Assembly (NCBI GenBank): GCA_902562015.1
Contig: CACERX010000006.1
Location: forward strand, 1 to 46,086
DNA length: 46,086 nt
DNA from: an uncultured SAR324 cluster bacterium
GTDB taxonomy: Bacteria; SAR324; NAC60-12
Direction: 5' to 3'
Shown: in pieces, positions 1-8,431 of the stretch
How positions within the stretch are numbered: the first letter of the stretch is position 1
Layout: each line of letters opens with the position of its first letter
Made by a program: the position numbers and the translations under genes
The notes under the pieces: model-generated
Databases searched by the model: none
What the model saw: only the letters and a program-made list of their open reading frames with translations
Told to the model about the DNA's origin: nothing

Positions 1-738
1 CCAGTTCGTCTGGCAACAACTACAAGTACAGATAACTCTGGACTGATCAAGGAGCTATTGCCTTATTTTGAAAAGGAAACCGGTAATGAGCTACTTGTTA
101 TAAGCGCAGGCACAGGACAAGCACTGCGGATGGGACAGGATGGGAATGTTGATGTTCTCTTGGTTCATGAACCTGAGGCAGAAAAAAGATTTGTTCAGGC
201 AGGATATGGAGTAAACAGGCGAGCTGTGATGTATAATGATTTTGTTTTTGTCGGACCAGAGTCTGATCCTGCAGGAATTAAGGGTGAAAGTGATGCAATA
301 AATACTCTCAAAAAAATATTCATTGGAAAAAATGTTTTCATATCAAGAGGTGATGATTCCGGAACACACAAAAAGGAACTTGTTTTATGGGAAAAAGCAG
401 GACTTAAACCGCATAAATCATGGTATCGTGAGGCAGGTCACGGGATGGGACGTGTTCTTCAAATAGCTGATGAATTGAATGCCTATACGATTGTTGACAG
501 AGGAACCTGGTTGGCTTTTAAATCAAAACTTTCATTAAAATTATTGGCCGATGGAGACAAGAGACTTCATAACCAATACAGCATCATTGCAGTTAATCCG
601 GCTCGACATTCAGGAATAAATTATTTGGGAGCAATGTCCTTGATTGCATGGATCACATCAATTGGTGGTCAAGAAAAAATCGAAAATTTTCGAATAAATG
701 ATCAGATACTATTCATACCAGTTGCAGTGAGAAATTGA
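1..738 (+). CDS. tupA: Tungstate/molybdate ABC transporter substrate-binding protein, 5' end missing
   Basis: This is the periplasmic oxyanion-binding component of a TupABC-type importer. The reading frame is open from the first base of the window, so the start codon and signal peptide lie upstream; 245 residues are visible. The visible N-terminus carries the family's LATTTSTDNSG segment, followed by GTGQAL, VDVLLVHEP, VMYNDFVFVGP and SRGDDSGTHKKE, all typical of TupA/WtpA-like proteins that bind tungstate or molybdate through Thr/Ser hydroxyls. The permease gene starts one base after the stop codon, and the ATPase follows, so the three form one operon. Selectivity for tungstate over molybdate is assigned from family resemblance and cannot be settled from sequence alone. 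Confidence 0.9.
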   Translation, partial: PVRLATTTSTDNSGLIKELLPYFEKETGNELLVISAGTGQALRMGQDGNVDVLLVHEPEAEKRFVQAGYGVNRRAVMYNDFVFVGPESDPAGIKGESDAINTLKKIFIGKNVFISRGDDSGTHKKELVLWEKAGLKPHKSWYREAGHGMGRVLQIADELNAYTIVDRGTWLAFKSKLSLKLLADGDKRLHNQYSIIAVNPARHSGINYLGAMSLIAWITSIGGQEKIENFRINDQILFIPVAVRN

Positions 739-739
739 A

Positions 740-1441
740 ATGGAAGGAATACTATTTACTTCTAAGAAAGCTTTACATTTGCTGGTGGCTGGAGATACAG
801 AGCTATGGTCTATTGTTATACTTTCGTTTTCGGTTTCCCTCAAAGCAATCGTACTGACCACTCCTCCTGCTATGCTGATTGCATATTCACTCGTTAATGG
901 TAATTTCCCTGGAAAAAGAGTAATTCTTGCTGTATTTAATTCACTTCTATCTGTACCTACCGTTGTAATAGGATTATTCCTTTATGTCATGTTCACAAGG
1001 CAGGGGCCATTTGGTGATCTTAGGCTATTGTTTTCCCAAACTGCAATGGTTATAGGCCAGATTCTTCTTTGCTTCCCCATTCTGGTGGCTTTAGGTTTCG
1101 CAACTATTAATGCTGCGGATCCCAGAGTTCGTGAAACTTCCATAACTTTAGGTGTGCCTTGGTGGTATACCATTCTAACAGTATTATATGAAGTACGATT
1201 TGGATTACTTGCAGCGGTGTTGACTGGCTTTGGCAGAATTATTTCTGAGGTAGGTATTTCTATGATGGTAGGAGGTAATATCTTAGGTTATACTCGAAAT
1301 ATTACCACTGCAATAGCATTAGAAACCAGCAAAGGAGAATTTGCACAGGGAATAGCACTGGGGATAGTTTTATTAGCTCTGGCGTTTGTGTTAACAACTT
1401 TTCTTACTTATGTACAAGGAAAACAGGGAATGAGCAAATGA
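740..1441 (+). CDS. tupB: Tungstate ABC transporter permease
   Basis: A 233-residue inner-membrane permease with about five or six hydrophobic segments. The segment FGRIISEVGISMMVGGN, followed by TRNITTAIALETSKGEFA, matches the cytoplasmic coupling-loop region of TupB-type permeases that docks on the ATPase. It starts one base after tupA and its last codons overlap the tupC start by four bases, so translation is probably coupled. There is no clear Shine-Dalgarno sequence before its ATG, which also fits coupling. The length is normal for TupB. The whole-family assignment is secure; the transported oxyanion is inferred from the adjacent binding protein. Confidence 0.9.
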   Translation: MEGILFTSKKALHLLVAGDTELWSIVILSFSVSLKAIVLTTPPAMLIAYSLVNGNFPGKRVILAVFNSLLSVPTVVIGLFLYVMFTRQGPFGDLRLLFSQTAMVIGQILLCFPILVALGFATINAADPRVRETSITLGVPWWYTILTVLYEVRFGLLAAVLTGFGRIISEVGISMMVGGNILGYTRNITTAIALETSKGEFAQGIALGIVLLALAFVLTTFLTYVQGKQGMSK

Positions 1442-2088
1442 TCCAACCTCTGGTAGTTTTTCGTGGTATAGAAAAAACTTTTGCCGAAGCGAAAATTCTT
1501 AGGAACGTGGATATTTCTTTGTATCCTGGGAAATGTATTTTGCTTACTGGAAATAATGGTTCTGGAAAAACTACATTACTTAAGATAATAGCTGGACTTG
1601 AAACACCATCTCATGCAGAAATTGCATTTTCTGGTAAAATTCAAAGCTGGAAAAGTACTATACGAAGTGTTCGAAAAGAAATTATTTACTTGCACCAGCA
1701 GCCATATTTGCTAAGTGGTACAGTTGAATCAAATGTTTCTTATGGCTTACGCTTTACTAGTTTAAATCGCAAACAAATTCGTGAATTGGTTAAAGAAGCA
1801 CTTGAGTGGGCCGGACTGGCAAATGTAGCAAAACATCAGGCAAAAACCTTATCCGGAGGAGTGCAGCAGCGAGTAGCCTTTACCAGGGCCTGGATATTAA
1901 ACCCTAAAGTCCTATTACTTGATGAACCTTTGGCCAATATGGATATTGAATCACGTGAACAGGCCTTGGATTTATTAAAACGCATGAAATCTGACGGTAT
2001 GTCTATAGTCATAACAAGTCATGATGCTAATATTATGGATGGTCTGATAGATAGTCATTTTAGTCTTTCAGACGGCAAACTGGATTAA
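1438..2088 (+). CDS. tupC: Tungstate ABC transporter ATP-binding protein
   Basis: A 216-residue ABC ATPase that powers the importer from the cytoplasmic face. All nucleotide-binding motifs are present: Walker A GNNGSGKTT at residues 38-46, Q-loop HQQPYLL, signature LSGGVQQR, Walker B VLLLDEP and the switch histidine in ITSHD. It lacks the C-terminal molybdate-binding (TOBE) extension seen in ModC, which agrees with TupC, usually a short ATPase. Its ATG overlaps the tupB stop in an ATGA arrangement. A 71-base gap separates it from mobB on the same strand, so metal uptake and cofactor maturation may be co-transcribed. Confidence 0.9.
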   Translation: MIQPLVVFRGIEKTFAEAKILRNVDISLYPGKCILLTGNNGSGKTTLLKIIAGLETPSHAEIAFSGKIQSWKSTIRSVRKEIIYLHQQPYLLSGTVESNVSYGLRFTSLNRKQIRELVKEALEWAGLANVAKHQAKTLSGGVQQRVAFTRAWILNPKVLLLDEPLANMDIESREQALDLLKRMKSDGMSIVITSHDANIMDGLIDSHFSLSDGKLD

Positions 2089-2159
2089 AGGCTATTATTT
2101 TTCAAATTGAATTTCTTAAAGAATCATTTTCAAAGATTATCATTATTTAACAACATAAA

Positions 2160-2684
2160 ATGAATCAGCAAATTCCCCCCATGCTTGGATTTTGTGCTTA
2201 TAGCGGAACAGGTAAAACAACCCTTCTTACTAAGTTGATCCCTGTTTTAGGAGATATAGGTTTGAAAATTGGATTGGTCAAACACGCACATCACTTATTT
2301 GATATAGATCAGCCGGGTAAAGACAGCTATGAACTGCGCAAGGCAGGTGCCTGTGAAATGTTGGTAGCTTCGACAAAAAGATGGGCTCTGGTGCATGAGT
2401 CGCCTGATAGAAGTAATAAACACTCACTGAATGAACTGCTTCCTCATTTATCCCTTGAGGAACTTGATTTAGTTCTAGTAGAAGGATTTAAGCATGAACC
2501 GCTTGCGAAGATTGAACTTCATAGACCTAGTTTAGGAAAGCCCTTTCTATTTCCGAAAGTCAAAGGTGTGGTTGCTATAGCTACTGATGAACCACCAGTT
2601 GAAAAAATTAAACTTCAGATTCTGGATTTAAATAAAATAGATGAAATTGCAGAATTCATAGTAGAGCGATTTTTAAAAAAGTGA
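2160..2684 (+). CDS. mobB: Molybdopterin-guanine dinucleotide biosynthesis adaptor MobB
   Basis: A 174-residue P-loop protein. The Walker A motif lies in GFCAYSGTGKTTLL (residues 10-23), followed by KIGLVKHAHH with the conserved Lys-His pair, then LVLVEGFKHEPLAKIE, all diagnostic of MobB. MobB binds GTP and assists MobA in attaching GMP to molybdopterin to form the bis-MGD cofactor used by DMSO-reductase family enzymes such as formate dehydrogenase. Its position after tupABC and facing fdhD supports a role in maturing a Mo/W formate dehydrogenase. The start is the ATG in AACATAAAATG with no Shine-Dalgarno sequence. A run of six C lies near the start (2175-2180). Confidence 0.9.
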   Translation: MNQQIPPMLGFCAYSGTGKTTLLTKLIPVLGDIGLKIGLVKHAHHLFDIDQPGKDSYELRKAGACEMLVASTKRWALVHESPDRSNKHSLNELLPHLSLEELDLVLVEGFKHEPLAKIELHRPSLGKPFLFPKVKGVVAIATDEPPVEKIKLQILDLNKIDEIAEFIVERFLKK

Positions 2685-2765
2685 AGTTAACTTAATGTTC
2701 TACTGTGGAAAAAAATTATCAGTAGACTGCTATTAGTATAAATCTTAGAATTCTTAATTTTTTAA

Positions 2766-3686
2766 TCATCTGCTTAATTCAGCCCCACGCCTCCTATCAT
2801 TCTCGGATGATTCTTCACTAATTTCAGAAGTATTGAAGCGCGAACCGGTTTTTTCTATAGGCTTTGCGTCATAAATCACTGTTTCAGCACCATTGTATAC
2901 TAAAAAGTGTTTTCCTGCTGCTCTGGAAATTGTGGTAACCCCCAGCCTTTGAGAGAGTTCAAGACCCATTTTTGTGATTCCTGCACGTGAAAATAAAATG
3001 GGTATGCCCATTTTAGCAACTTTGATAATCATTTCTGAAGTAAGTCTTCCGGTTGTATAAAAAAGCTTGTCAGAACCGTCTATCTCTTCCAAAAGCATAT
3101 AACCTGCAATAGCATCAGTTGCATTGTGTCTCCCGACATCTTCAATAAATTTCTCAATATTTTCATCTATGCACAAAGCACAACCATGAACAGCACCTGA
3201 TTTTTTATAAACTTCATTGTATTCTCGGATATTTTTCAAAAGTCTGTAGAATGATGATTGACGTAAAGCGGGAGCATTCAGTTTAATGTTATCTAAATCC
3301 TCCATCATGTCACCAAATACGGTACCTTGTCCGCAGCCAGAAGTTACTGTGCGCTTTCCTAATCTTTTCTCTAAATTACTAATTCCTCCGTTGGTTACAA
3401 CAACAGCAGATTCGATATCCCAGTCAACTTGAATTGATTTTAAATCATTTTTTTTCTTTATAAATCCCTGATTATATAGATATCCAATAACAAGTAGTTC
3501 TGGATTTTTACCAAGAGTCATCAAGGTAACTATTTCCTGTTTATCAATATAGAGTGTTAGTGGTCTCTCTCCTGTTATGTGAGTTTCTCGAGTCCTACCA
3601 AATTCATCAAATACTTTGACAGGATAAGATGCTTCTATACCGGCAGATGAAAGTTCGGGGTAGGATCTTTTATTTTTTTTATTCAT
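2766..3686 (-). CDS. fdhD: Formate dehydrogenase accessory sulfurtransferase FdhD
   Basis: A 306-residue FdhD. In the family, this protein transfers sulfur from a cysteine desulfurase to the Mo/W cofactor of formate dehydrogenase and binds the cofactor. Family blocks visible are TSGCGQG, EDVGRHNATDAIAGY, LFYTTGRLTSEMI, ILFSRAGITKMGLELSQ and GVTTISRAAGKHFLVY. The classic motif of E. coli has two cysteines (CxxC), but here only the first is present in TSGCGQG; a different CxxC pair occurs downstream in VHGCALC. The C-terminal 25 residues are Ser/Glu/Arg-rich and look like an extra tail. It converges on mobB. No formate dehydrogenase catalytic gene lies in the window. Confidence 0.92.
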   Translation of the reverse strand: MNKKNKRSYPELSSAGIEASYPVKVFDEFGRTRETHITGERPLTLYIDKQEIVTLMTLGKNPELLVIGYLYNQGFIKKKNDLKSIQVDWDIESAVVVTNGGISNLEKRLGKRTVTSGCGQGTVFGDMMEDLDNIKLNAPALRQSSFYRLLKNIREYNEVYKKSGAVHGCALCIDENIEKFIEDVGRHNATDAIAGYMLLEEIDGSDKLFYTTGRLTSEMIIKVAKMGIPILFSRAGITKMGLELSQRLGVTTISRAAGKHFLVYNGAETVIYDAKPIEKTGSRFNTSEISEESSENDRRRGAELSR

Positions 3687-3760
3687 TGAGTTAATAAAGT
3701 AACTGGGTAATGATTCGTTTAAATCTCAGATTTAATAATTCTAATCTTCAAAATACGTTT

Positions 3761-5029
3761 TCATCTTTCACCCTTACTACTAATGAAATTTTCATGAAGC
3801 ATTATTAAATAACGTTCTATTATAGGTACTATGCACTGTGCGGTCAAAGTGGGAAAAATATCAAATGCATGTTCCACTAATGGTAAATTCAAAATAGCAC
3901 AATTCTTTGAATTTTGTGCCTTAAGACCATCGAAGAAATTTTTAGCTTCGTTAACTGAAATCAAAGCGTCTGTATCTCCCTGAACCAGCAAAAAAGGGGG
4001 ATTCTCAGATGAAATCCAGTTTGCAGGAGTGATTTTCCTAAAATTATCAGGCTTGGTTTTAGGAGTTCCACCGCAGACAATCTCTAACAGTTTGGCTTTG
4101 GCAGGATAAAGTTTTTCATCATTAAATGGTTCACTGAATTCGTATACTCCGTACAAGGAAACGCATCCCTGAATACTTGTATCAGCCTTTTCAAATCCCG
4201 GCTGAAATTCCGGCTGATTTTGTGTGAGAGCCATTAATGACGCCAAATGACCTCCAGCTGAACCTCCGCTTACTACAACAAATCCTGGATCAACTCCATA
4301 CTTTTCAGCGTTTTTTCTGATCCAATTAAGAGCTCGCTTTATGTCAATCAAATGTTCAGGAAAAACTATTTCTGGACTGAACCTGTGAACCGCTGAAAAA
4401 CATACCCATCCTTGTGCGGCCATGTGCGACATAAATAATGCTGCTTGCCTTTTACTACCGCTGATCCATCCTCCGCCATGGATTTGCAGAATTGCCGGAA
4501 GAAATTTTTTTGAGCTTCTTGGACGGTAAATATCCAGTTTAAGCTTTAAATCATTTTCCTGATGAAATTCTTTATCTACTATTATCTCTATCCTCGGATC
4601 ATCAAAAATTATATTAGGGTTTAACCAACTGTACCAGTTAATTTCATATATGCTTTCAGGAGACCTGAAGTTTGATTCAGCATTATTCCAGCTATTACCC
4701 AACTGCTGTTCCATTTTCTTGTCAAGACTTGGTGGTGAATTAAATATAACCCATAGACGAAGTATTAAGGCGCACCATCCGGTAAGATGCAAAATAAGTC
4801 CTGTCCAGCCTATTGGGTGGCTGAAAATATCAAAAAATGAAAAAAATAGAAGGATGCCGGTATTAAGAAGGATCCATTGAGGAAGCAAGTCACCAATCAG
4901 CCACCCAGTTGCATAAGATAAAAGTATTGCTGGAACTGAGGAGCTACTTCTATTTGTCAGTGGACTGAAAACATTTAGAGTTAGTAAAACTGACCCCAAT
5001 GTCCAGATTATGAAGAAAATTGTGACCAT
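3761..5029 (-). CDS. Alpha/beta hydrolase (HSL/carboxylesterase-like) with N-terminal membrane segments
   Basis: A 422-residue protein. Roughly residues 1-100 form three or four hydrophobic segments that should anchor it in the inner membrane. The rest is an alpha/beta-hydrolase of the hormone-sensitive-lipase type: oxyanion motif IHGGGWISG, nucleophile elbow VSGGSAGGHLAS (Ser nucleophile), acidic residue in VQGDTDALIS and catalytic His in LVEHAFDIFP. The probable reaction is hydrolysis of a carboxylic ester; the substrate is unknown. No operon partner is obvious: fdhD lies 74 bases downstream on the same strand and rpsI upstream. The ATG start is preceded by no Shine-Dalgarno sequence. The membrane module is not part of the usual cytosolic HSL-type esterases. 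Confidence 0.8.
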   Translation of the reverse strand: MVTIFFIIWTLGSVLLTLNVFSPLTNRSSSSVPAILLSYATGWLIGDLLPQWILLNTGILLFFSFFDIFSHPIGWTGLILHLTGWCALILRLWVIFNSPPSLDKKMEQQLGNSWNNAESNFRSPESIYEINWYSWLNPNIIFDDPRIEIIVDKEFHQENDLKLKLDIYRPRSSKKFLPAILQIHGGGWISGSKRQAALFMSHMAAQGWVCFSAVHRFSPEIVFPEHLIDIKRALNWIRKNAEKYGVDPGFVVVSGGSAGGHLASLMALTQNQPEFQPGFEKADTSIQGCVSLYGVYEFSEPFNDEKLYPAKAKLLEIVCGGTPKTKPDNFRKITPANWISSENPPFLLVQGDTDALISVNEAKNFFDGLKAQNSKNCAILNLPLVEHAFDIFPTLTAQCIVPIIERYLIMLHENFISSKGER

Positions 5030-5083
5030 GCGGCTTTTTTAAAGCGATGCAGAGCCTCACATAACTTTCTGATTAATTTAATG

Positions 5084-5117
5084 AAAAGGAGGGAAACTAC
5101 TAGTAAATTCAGTTTCC
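5084..5117 (-). terminator. Probable terminator after rplM-rpsI
   Basis: Read on the minus strand downstream of rpsI, a seven-base stem GGAAACT / AGTTTCC (5111-5117 and 5092-5098) encloses a twelve-base loop and is followed by CTCCTTTTC, a short, imperfect U-rich tail. The position, about 40 bases after the rpsI stop, fits an operon terminator. The weak T-run keeps confidence moderate. Confidence 0.4.
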
Positions 5118-5154
5118 GCTCTTGCTTTGAAGATGTTCGTTAAAATAAGTATGT

Positions 5155-5556
5155 TCAGCGTTTGGAATATTGATATTTTTTTCTGGCACCCGGTTGTCCG
5201 TATTTTTTTCTTTCAACTTTTCGGGAGTCACGAGTCAGCATACCTTCTTTTTTTAAAGCTCCACGGGAATCTTCCATAGCAAGAAGAAGTGCTCGAGATA
5301 TTCCATGCCGAATAGCACCTGCCTGACCTGATAAGCCGCCTCCATGGACATTCACTATGATATCAAATTTTTGAAGAGAATCAGTAATCTCTAATGGTTG
5401 GCGCAAGATCATTTTGAGGGTGTCTCTGCCGAAATATTTTTCAAGTGGTCGTTTGTTCACAATAATATTTCCTTCACCAGGTCTTAGGTAGACCCGGGCA
5501 ACGGAGTCTTTTCTACGTCCAGTACCGTAATACTGTACAGTTGCAGATTTTGCCAT
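5155..5556 (-). CDS. rpsI: 30S ribosomal protein S9
   Basis: A 133-residue S9. Family features are the N-terminal [16 protein letters not shown], the central [21 protein letters not shown] and the basic C-terminus ending [16 protein letters not shown], whose last residues contact P-site tRNA in the ribosome. The ending SKR matches the near-invariant C-terminus of bacterial S9. It follows rplM with a three-base gap, the standard L13-S9 operon. Its ATG has no Shine-Dalgarno sequence and probably relies on coupling to rplM. Length is normal. Confidence 0.97.
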   Translation of the reverse strand: MAKSATVQYYGTGRRKDSVARVYLRPGEGNIIVNKRPLEKYFGRDTLKMILRQPLEITDSLQKFDIIVNVHGGGLSGQAGAIRHGISRALLLAMEDSRGALKKEGMLTRDSRKVERKKYGQPGARKKYQYSKR

Positions 5557-5559
5557 TTA

Positions 5560-6003
5560 TCAAATATTCAATGGTTGGGGTTCCTGAGACTCATGAGGAT
5601 GCGTTGAGCCTGCATAAACTTTTAAACGAAGGAGAGTGCGTCTGTTTAAAGCATTTTTTGGCATCATTCCTTTAACTGCTCCCTCTATAATGCGCTCAGG
5701 ATGTTTTTTCTGTAATTCATAAAATTTGGTACTCTTAATCCCTCCAGGATATCCTGTGTGCCGATAATACATTTTATCTTCATTTTTATTACCACTGACT
5801 AGAATTTTTTCAGCGTTAACCACAATCACAAAGTCACCCGTGTCTACGTGAGGAGAAAAAATTACTTTATTTTTCCCTCTAAGTGTATCGGCTATTTTTG
5901 TCGCCAAACGCCCTAACGTCTTACTTTCAGCGTCTACTATCCACCAGGCTCTGTTGCAGGTACCGTTATAAAAATCTTCTTTTTTGGCGAATTTTGTTTT
6001 CAT
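5560..6003 (-). CDS. rplM: 50S ribosomal protein L13
   Basis: A 147-residue L13, an early-assembling protein of the large subunit. Diagnostic segments are [46 protein letters not shown] and the motif around [13 protein letters not shown]. It is first in the two-gene L13-S9 operon. No strong Shine-Dalgarno sequence is seen before ATG (TTTATAATG). About 155 bases separate it from the regulator gene upstream on the same strand, leaving room for its own promoter, but I could not pick a confident promoter or an autoregulatory leader structure. Confidence 0.97.
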   Translation of the reverse strand: MKTKFAKKEDFYNGTCNRAWWIVDAESKTLGRLATKIADTLRGKNKVIFSPHVDTGDFVIVVNAEKILVSGNKNEDKMYYRHTGYPGGIKSTKFYELQKKHPERIIEGAVKGMMPKNALNRRTLLRLKVYAGSTHPHESQEPQPLNI

Positions 6004-6158
6004 TATAAACTTATGATCTATTTCATCTGTATTCGTTGAATAAATTTATTAATATTGGAAGAGGGTTTTTTTATAAATCACACAAAGTATTGCCTGTTTT
6101 AAGTTATTATACAAGATCATTATAATTATTGTAATAAATAAATAAAAGTGAAGAAAAT

Positions 6159-7571
6159 TTAAGCAACAACTACTTTATTCCTTCCTCTTGCTTTACCAGC
6201 GTATAAACATTCATCAGCTCTTTTCAACAAAAGTTCTTTGGTGTCTGCATCATCAGGATATGTTGCAACACCAAAAGTACAAGTTAGATTCCCCATTGGC
6301 TGTTGCTTTTGGAACTGTATATTCTGATCAGAAATTGCCGAGCAAAGCTTGTTCCCAATCAGTACTGCATTTTCCTTAGAGCAATTTGGAAGGATAACAA
6401 CAAATTCTTCTCCACCAAACCTGGCTGCCAAGTCACCTCTTCGAATACTGTTTTTAAGAATTGATGCAATGCTGACCAGTACAATATCTCCCATCTGATG
6501 TCCATGTGTATCATTGTAATATTTAAAGTGGTCAACGTCGGCCATAATTAATGAAAAAGGCTTATTTTCTTCAGGAAAAATGGTAACCAGTGCATCGAGG
6601 AATTCGTCCAAACTTCTGCGGTTTGCCAATCCCGTAAGTTTGTCTGTATCTGCTTCGATTAATACCTGCTTAAGTTCTTTTTGGAGATAATAGTCATTTC
6701 TAAATTTCTTAAGTGCATGCTGCAGATCAAATTCAGAAAATGGTTTTTTTAAGAAGTCTGTTACACCAAGTCCTGAAAGAAATATCCGATTATTCTCTTT
6801 TCTACAAAATCTACTGATTACCATAATTGGTGCAGAAAATGAGTTGCAGATTTCAGTAATTTTTTCATTCAAGTTATTTATAGTTTTGTCTCCATTTAAG
6901 TTCTCGGGGTCAATAATCAGGAGGTCAAAACTATTTTCAAGTGGATTCCCAACAAAATTCTTAAAAGACTTAATTTGAATTACATTTGCCTTGTTCCATA
7001 TTTTTACAAGCGTGGAACTGATAAGTGCAGGTGTCTTTTTTTCAGTATCCAAGATACCAATTAGTGCCGATGAATCTCTCTTTGATCGGAGATTGTTTTT
7101 CAATAGAGACTGAGCTGTAGCATGTTTAAGTTTCTCTGAGAGTATGTGGGAAAATATAAGATATGCGACAGAAACTTTAGTGTCATCATTGTCTGCTTTG
7201 AACTTGTGATAAGGGAAAATTACAACTTTTGATAGTTTTTCTGAGATTATATCAGCAAAGTGGTTTGATTCACCCGTAATGACAGATAATTCGCCTACCA
7301 AATCACCGGGGTTATTGAGGCGCATAACAAATTGTCTCTTAGATCTTACTGCAAGGGAACCTTCCAGCAGAACAATTAACTCCGGAGAATTGCTTTGATC
7401 TTTATGAATAAGATACTCGTCAGCATTCAAAGTGATCAATTCACTGTGACGAAGAATTTCTTTGATATGGGAATTACTTACTTTACGAAAATATCTACCT
7501 CCCCCGATAATTTTTGCATAATTATTAATTTCAGAAGAGTTTTTGGGAAAGGAAAGACGTTTACGTTGCAT
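6159..7571 (-). CDS. Diguanylate cyclase with cyclic-nucleotide-binding and receiver-like domains
   Basis: A 470-residue three-domain regulator. Residues about 30-145 form a cNMP-binding (Crp-like) beta-barrel with the phosphate-cassette-like stretch NPGDLVGELSVITGES. Residues about 170-290 look like a response-regulator receiver: a candidate phospho-acceptor Asp in FDLLIIDPEN and the conserved Lys in FLKKPF, though overall it is divergent. Residues about 300-470 are a GGDEF domain with TDKLTGLANRRSLDEF, the active signature GGEEF and an inhibitory RxxD site (RRGD) five residues before it, so it should make cyclic di-GMP with product feedback. No signal peptide or membrane segment is seen; it should be cytoplasmic. 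The next gene downstream is rplM. The input signals are unknown. Confidence 0.9.
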   Translation of the reverse strand: MQRKRLSFPKNSSEINNYAKIIGGGRYFRKVSNSHIKEILRHSELITLNADEYLIHKDQSNSPELIVLLEGSLAVRSKRQFVMRLNNPGDLVGELSVITGESNHFADIISEKLSKVVIFPYHKFKADNDDTKVSVAYLIFSHILSEKLKHATAQSLLKNNLRSKRDSSALIGILDTEKKTPALISSTLVKIWNKANVIQIKSFKNFVGNPLENSFDLLIIDPENLNGDKTINNLNEKITEICNSFSAPIMVISRFCRKENNRIFLSGLGVTDFLKKPFSEFDLQHALKKFRNDYYLQKELKQVLIEADTDKLTGLANRRSLDEFLDALVTIFPEENKPFSLIMADVDHFKYYNDTHGHQMGDIVLVSIASILKNSIRRGDLAARFGGEEFVVILPNCSKENAVLIGNKLCSAISDQNIQFQKQQPMGNLTCTFGVATYPDDADTKELLLKRADECLYAGKARGRNKVVVA

Positions 7572-7698
7572 TAGGATCTTTCTTGACTTTCATCTAGGTT
7601 GTTGCAGTCTTTGTTAATACAGAGTTTAATAAAGTATATTGTTTCAAAAAAACTATGCCATGAATCAAAAGCAATCTCAACATATAGAGTAAGAAGGA

Positions 7699-8430
7699 AT
7701 GTTGCCAATTTTGGGTATTGTACTTGTTCCAGGAATTCTCTGGGGATGGTTGTTTTACCATTCTCAGCGTTACAAAAAAGTATCCCTCCCGTTGTTGTTG
7801 GTATTATTTGTCGGTGGAATGACAAGCGGTTTTTTGGCTTTGTTACTGAATCATGCTATTGAAAAATATACACTATTTTGGCCGTATGCTTCTGTTCCTC
7901 AGATTGAATTATTTGGCAAATCAATTCCTCTATTTGCTTCAGGTTTTTGGTTTCTTGTGGGATTTAATGAAGAATTTTCAAAATTGATTGTTTTATTGGC
8001 CGTAGTTTATCCGAGTCGTCACCTTGAGGAACCATTTGATGGGATTCTCTATGCTGCCTTAGTCTCTTTAGGGTTTGCAACAATGGAGAATTTTTACTAT
8101 TTGGACCAGTTTGGTTTAGCTGTTGTAACTACCAGATCGGTGATAACCATTCCCGCTCATGCTTTCATGAGTGTACCAATGGGTTATTTTGTAGCAAAAT
8201 CTCGCATGCAGTTGGATCAAGGAAAAATAATAAAAAACAGAAATTATTTGCCAATGATCATAGTACTACAAGGTTGGATAATTTCTGCTTTTATGCATGG
8301 ACTTTATGACTTTTTATTGTCAATGAGGATGGAGAGAGTAGCATATTTACAAATAATTTTGATGGGAGTAATAAGTTTTTTACTTGTGAAATTTGCGTTA
8401 AAACTGAGTAAGACTAAGTTGAAAAATTAA
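7699..8430 (+). CDS. PrsW-family intramembrane metalloprotease
   Basis: A 243-residue polytopic membrane protein. PrsW-family (CAAX-protease-related) motifs are present in order: the glutamate pair in NEEFSKL, the EPFDGILYAALVSLGFATMEN block with its conserved Glu-Asn, AHAFMSVPMGYF and the later FMHGLYDFLL with His. Such proteins cleave membrane substrates such as anti-sigma factors in Bacillus; the substrate here is unknown and no anti-sigma gene is adjacent. AAGGA lies directly before the ATG, too close for a good ribosome site. The gene is divergent from the diguanylate cyclase and its stop is one base from the stop of the convergent HD gene, so there is no room for a separate terminator. 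Confidence 0.85.
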   Translation: MLPILGIVLVPGILWGWLFYHSQRYKKVSLPLLLVLFVGGMTSGFLALLLNHAIEKYTLFWPYASVPQIELFGKSIPLFASGFWFLVGFNEEFSKLIVLLAVVYPSRHLEEPFDGILYAALVSLGFATMENFYYLDQFGLAVVTTRSVITIPAHAFMSVPMGYFVAKSRMQLDQGKIIKNRNYLPMIIVLQGWIISAFMHGLYDFLLSMRMERVAYLQIILMGVISFLLVKFALKLSKTKLKN

Positions 8431-8431
8431 T

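Noticed and set aside
7571..7825. Minus-strand frame of 84 codons whose TAA overlaps the ATG of the diguanylate cyclase (TAATG)
   Set aside because: The overlap looks like translational coupling, but the frame is antisense to the conserved first membrane segment of the PrsW-family gene and its protein resembles nothing known. The PrsW frame has family motifs, so this is treated as chance.
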